From CAZSPL01 sp964608735 (GTDB lineage Bacteria > JAJVIF01 > JAPKYR01 > CAZSPL01), in contig CAZSPL010000092.1 in the NCBI GenBank assembly GCA_964608735.1, positions 1 to 14,058 of the forward strand: a stretch of 14,058 bases of DNA. The letters run 5' to 3'. The notes under the pieces are model-generated. The model made no database searches. It worked only from the letters and a program-made list of their open reading frames with translations, and was not told the origin of the DNA. Position 1 is the stretch's first letter. Each line of letters opens with the position of its first letter. The translations under genes were made by a program, and so were the position numbers. This document shows, one piece after another, positions 11,428-14,058 of the stretch.

Positions 11428-14058
11428 CTACCACCATTTATATATACGCAGGCCGTCCACATAGGCACCCCCGGTGGTGACGAACATATATCCGCCCCGG
11501 CATTCGACATCGAGAGCGCCGCCGTATATGGCGGGGAGTTCGACATTGAACACCGGCTCGATAGTCCCGGGGGGGAATATGTCGGCTATCCACACACCCT
11601 GTTCGTTCGCGGCGGCGAAAAGGAACCCGCCCATGGCGAACAATTCAAGCGGCTCAAATGGAATATATTCGCTTGCGACGACTTCCGGATTCGCCGGATT
11701 GGAAATCCTGACGGCTACTATTGAATTGTCGCAGCCCGCATACGCGTAGGCGCCGTTCAGTGCGAAGCTTTTTACGTCGCCGAAATAAGGCAGTTCGCCC
11801 AACAGCTCGGGTGACAATGGATCCTCAACATCGTATATGCCCAGGCCGCCATATGAGTAAACATACAACTTGTCATCCTTGAGCGCCCATGGATCGGGCA
11901 GAAACTCAACCGGCAATTGCGAGGCCACATGCGCGTCCCCGGGTGGATCGATATCCACGATTATCACCTCATGCAGATCGCCGACAAAAGCAAAGCCCTT
12001 TCCCGCGACCACTCTCATGGGACCGACGTGTTGAAACCCCGGGATTATCGCCGCGACCTCCGGGGATTCCAGATCCTCGATGGAAACAATCACCAGTCTA
12101 ACCCCTATAAAGAACCCGCTCTTTATTACGCAGAGCGTATCGCCGTCCACCGCCATGTTTTGTATGGATGCCTCGCTGCCGCTGATGATCCGGGCGGAGC
12201 CGACGATGTGCGTTCTTTCCGGCGGGTCGATATCGAGAACCTTGACAGACGTGAGCCTGTCGGTAACGTACGCATAATCGCCGTCGACGATTATCTCATC
12301 GGGCTTCTCGACGCTGTCCACCTTTCGTAGAAAGGTCGGATTGAAGGGCGGCTCTGAATTATAGACGCATAAACCGCCGGGGTTTCGTTCGGTCGTGTAA
12401 ATGTACTTGCCGTAACCGGCGATGTCATAGGGGCTTGCCCCGGTTTCCATTTCGCCGACCACATGCATATCCGCGGGCGGATCGATGTCGACGAGACAGA
12501 TGCCGCTTCCGTCAACGCCGCGAAATGTAATGTATGCATAGCCGCCCTTCAAGTAAAAGCGATGCCCGGTACCCGGCGGTATAGAGGCAGTGGTAATTGC
12601 AGCCATGGCGGCGGGATCGGAAACATCGACGGCGGTGATGCTCGAATCCTCAAATGAGGATGTCAGGTAATACAGGATGCCGCCTGAAACAGCCAATCCC
12701 GGCCTGCCGGCTTCTTCCGGCGATATTTCCAATTCGTCGAGCAATTGGGGGTTCAACGGGTCGGCGAGGTTATAAGAGAGAAGCGTGCCGTCCGCTATAC
12801 AAAACAAGAAGCCGTCGGACACGGCGATGCGAGCGGGCCAGGGCGGCATGTCGAACTGACCCGCGACTTCGGGCAGCGGTGATGTATCCAGGTCCATTAT
12901 CGTGATATTCCCGGGATTGGTGGAATTTTCATCGGTTGTTAAAACATACAGGTAATTTCCCATGTATGCCATGTCTACCGGGTACTCGGTTTCAACCGTT
13001 CCGATGAGCTTGGGCGCATAAATGTAATCCATATCAACGACATGGATGCCGGCGGCGGGCTCTCCCACGAAGAGCCGGTTCCCGATCATTTTGATAACGC
13101 TCATGTAGTTTTGTGTTTCGGAGCCGTCCTGGATATGCAGGTATGCCGCCCATCTCGGCAACTCCGGGTTGGTCGTGTCGAAGATATCGATCCCGTGATA
13201 CGACCGCGACGTGACGAGTCGATTATCATCGCATGTCAGGAGTGAGCGGGTGCCGAAGTTCATGCCTGCGGGCGAGACGTCGCCGGGGGGAGGCAACGGG
13301 TTGATGAAAAATTCGATGTATGTGTATGTCGGAATCGGCGAATTGGACATCGCGGTTACAAGAAGCCTGTATAGCCCCGGCGATACACCGCCCGACGCCC
13401 CGGGCGTATGAAAATCAGCGTGCCATTCAGCCGGATTCGCATCATCGATTACAAACTCGATTGCGCCCGCCGCGATGGCGCTTGCATCCAGGGTAATCGA
13501 ATCGACGTCGCCCTGCCAATCCTCTGCCTTGATGTCAAGATGAATGTCCGCCCCGCCATGGTCGACCGGGAAGACATCGTGGTCGTTGGTAAGCCTGAAA
13601 ACGTCCTCGCAATAATCCGGCCAACTTCCTTCGACAACGAGATTAACATTGTTGAAATCGGGATCTTCGGGAAAAATAATGTCGCATGAAAAACCGGTGG
13701 ATTGTCCCGGTCCAATTTCGTCATTCGCGACAAACGGGTTGATGGTCACGGCGCCTCCGTCGTCGAATAGCGATGTATACCCGGCGTTGTGTTCTAAATC
13801 CCATCCCGCCTGGTTGTGCATCAGGATGACGCGAATACCGCGGCCCGTGACATCAAATGGATTCTTTAGCGAGATCGAAACGTACATCTTGTGCATTTCC
13901 GGCCATATATCGATTATTTTTATTACCAGACAATCCCCGCAATACGGAGGAAGCAGGAACGGGGTGACATTGTAATGCGCCATCAGTTCGCGGTTGGGGA
14001 TGAGGGCGACCGATTCATTCGCGATGTCGAACGACAACGAATACGCCCCGAGCATATG
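11428..14058 (-). CDS. Large LVIVD-repeat beta-propeller lipoprotein, paralogue C (5' end outside window)
   Basis: At least 876 codons lie in the window; the 5' end is cut off. The ATG at 14055 is not the start. The residues around it (H, M, LGAYSLSFD) align with HHILGIFSLQFD and HNLLGLFSISFD inside paralogues A and B. About 55 residues are therefore missing, including the expected signal peptide and lipobox. Visible features are HYNVTPFLLPPYCGDC (CxxC at residues 39 and 42 counted from that ATG), AVTINPF, FINPLPPP, then propeller repeats such as VDMDYIYAPKLIGTV, VDVSDPAAMAAI, VDIDPPADMHVVG, LDIDPPERTHIVG and YDVEDPLSPELLGEL. It ends in LRIYKWW with a TAG stop. Its YDVRGIF motif is degenerate (GRGIRVIL). 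It is the first gene of the co-directional block here. Function is unknown beyond a likely envelope binding platform. Confidence 0.88.
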   Translation of the reverse strand, partial: HMLGAYSLSFDIANESVALIPNRELMAHYNVTPFLLPPYCGDCLVIKIIDIWPEMHKMYVSISLKNPFDVTGRGIRVILMHNQAGWDLEHNAGYTSLFDDGGAVTINPFVANDEIGPGQSTGFSCDIIFPEDPDFNNVNLVVEGSWPDYCEDVFRLTNDHDVFPVDHGGADIHLDIKAEDWQGDVDSITLDASAIAAGAIEFVIDDANPAEWHADFHTPGASGGVSPGLYRLLVTAMSNSPIPTYTYIEFFINPLPPPGDVSPAGMNFGTRSLLTCDDNRLVTSRSYHGIDIFDTTNPELPRWAAYLHIQDGSETQNYMSVIKMIGNRLFVGEPAAGIHVVDMDYIYAPKLIGTVETEYPVDMAYMGNYLYVLTTDENSTNPGNITIMDLDTSPLPEVAGQFDMPPWPARIAVSDGFLFCIADGTLLSYNLADPLNPQLLDELEISPEEAGRPGLAVSGGILYYLTSSFEDSSITAVDVSDPAAMAAITTASIPPGTGHRFYLKGGYAYITFRGVDGSGICLVDIDPPADMHVVGEMETGASPYDIAGYGKYIYTTERNPGGLCVYNSEPPFNPTFLRKVDSVEKPDEIIVDGDYAYVTDRLTSVKVLDIDPPERTHIVGSARIISGSEASIQNMAVDGDTLCVIKSGFFIGVRLVIVSIEDLESPEVAAIIPGFQHVGPMRVVAGKGFAFVGDLHEVIIVDIDPPGDAHVASQLPVEFLPDPWALKDDKLYVYSYGGLGIYDVEDPLSPELLGELPYFGDVKSFALNGAYAYAGCDNSIVAVRISNPANPEVVASEYIPFEPLELFAMGGFLFAAANEQGVWIADIFPPGTIEPVFNVELPAIYGGALDVECRGGYMFVTTGGAYVDGLRIYKWW

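Noticed and set aside
14053..14055. ATG at 14055 as the true start of the third lipoprotein
   Set aside because: It aligns with an internal position of the paralogues, the preceding codon continues the similarity (His), and no signal peptide follows.

Overview
This 14 kb stretch looks like part of a draft or metagenome-assembled chromosome of a Gram-negative (diderm) bacterium. It carries a 100-N scaffold gap, several lipoprotein signal peptides, the housekeeping pair ruvC-ruvA, and GC-rich coding DNA using TAG, TGA and TAA as stops. The phylum cannot be fixed from the sequence alone. The absence of a recognisable close relative for the large lipoproteins points to a poorly sampled lineage (inference).

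Layout. (1) 11-727, minus: a small HEAT-repeat lipoprotein. (2) 829-2109, plus: ruvC, ruvA (overlapping by 3 bases) and a 48-codon ORF that overlaps the ruvA stop and resembles an orphan antitoxin; ruvB is not here. (3) 2148-3185, minus: a family 2 glycosyltransferase of the rhamnosyltransferase type. It is divergent from (4) 3323-5587, plus: a GH106-like glycoside hydrolase (alpha-L-rhamnosidase family) interrupted by a low-complexity, repeat-built insertion that contains the assembly gap. (5) 5606-14058, minus: three tandem paralogous lipoproteins of about 930 residues, the last cut by the window edge. Each has an N-terminal domain with a CxxC motif, a long LVIVD-type beta-propeller, and a C-terminus ending in the same residues, LRIYKWW.

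How the genes relate. RuvA and RuvC act together in Holliday-junction processing and are evidently co-transcribed. The glycosyltransferase and the hydrolase share a 137-bp divergent promoter region and may build and trim the same (possibly rhamnose-containing) glycan; this is inference. The three lipoproteins form a co-directional block. The two upstream ones are separated by only 66 bp, while the last (5606-8413) has its own promoter and a GC-rich leader hairpin. They are probably displayed on the envelope; no ligand or enzymatic role can be read from the sequence.

A second theme is dispersed palindromes. A 25-bp REP-like palindrome centred on GGGACAGTCCC occurs twice between the divergent glycan genes and, in degenerate form, at the window start, where it supplies a stop codon. 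A different palindromic repeat sits in frame inside the hydrolase gene. The most novel items are the tandem lipoprotein family with its C-terminal signature, the palindrome-derived insertion in the hydrolase, and the leader of the 5606-8413 gene, where one C-tract could pair either with its hairpin partner or with the Shine-Dalgarno G-tract. No gene-free stretch exceeds 300 bases, and I see no RNA genes, CRISPR arrays or intact mobile elements.
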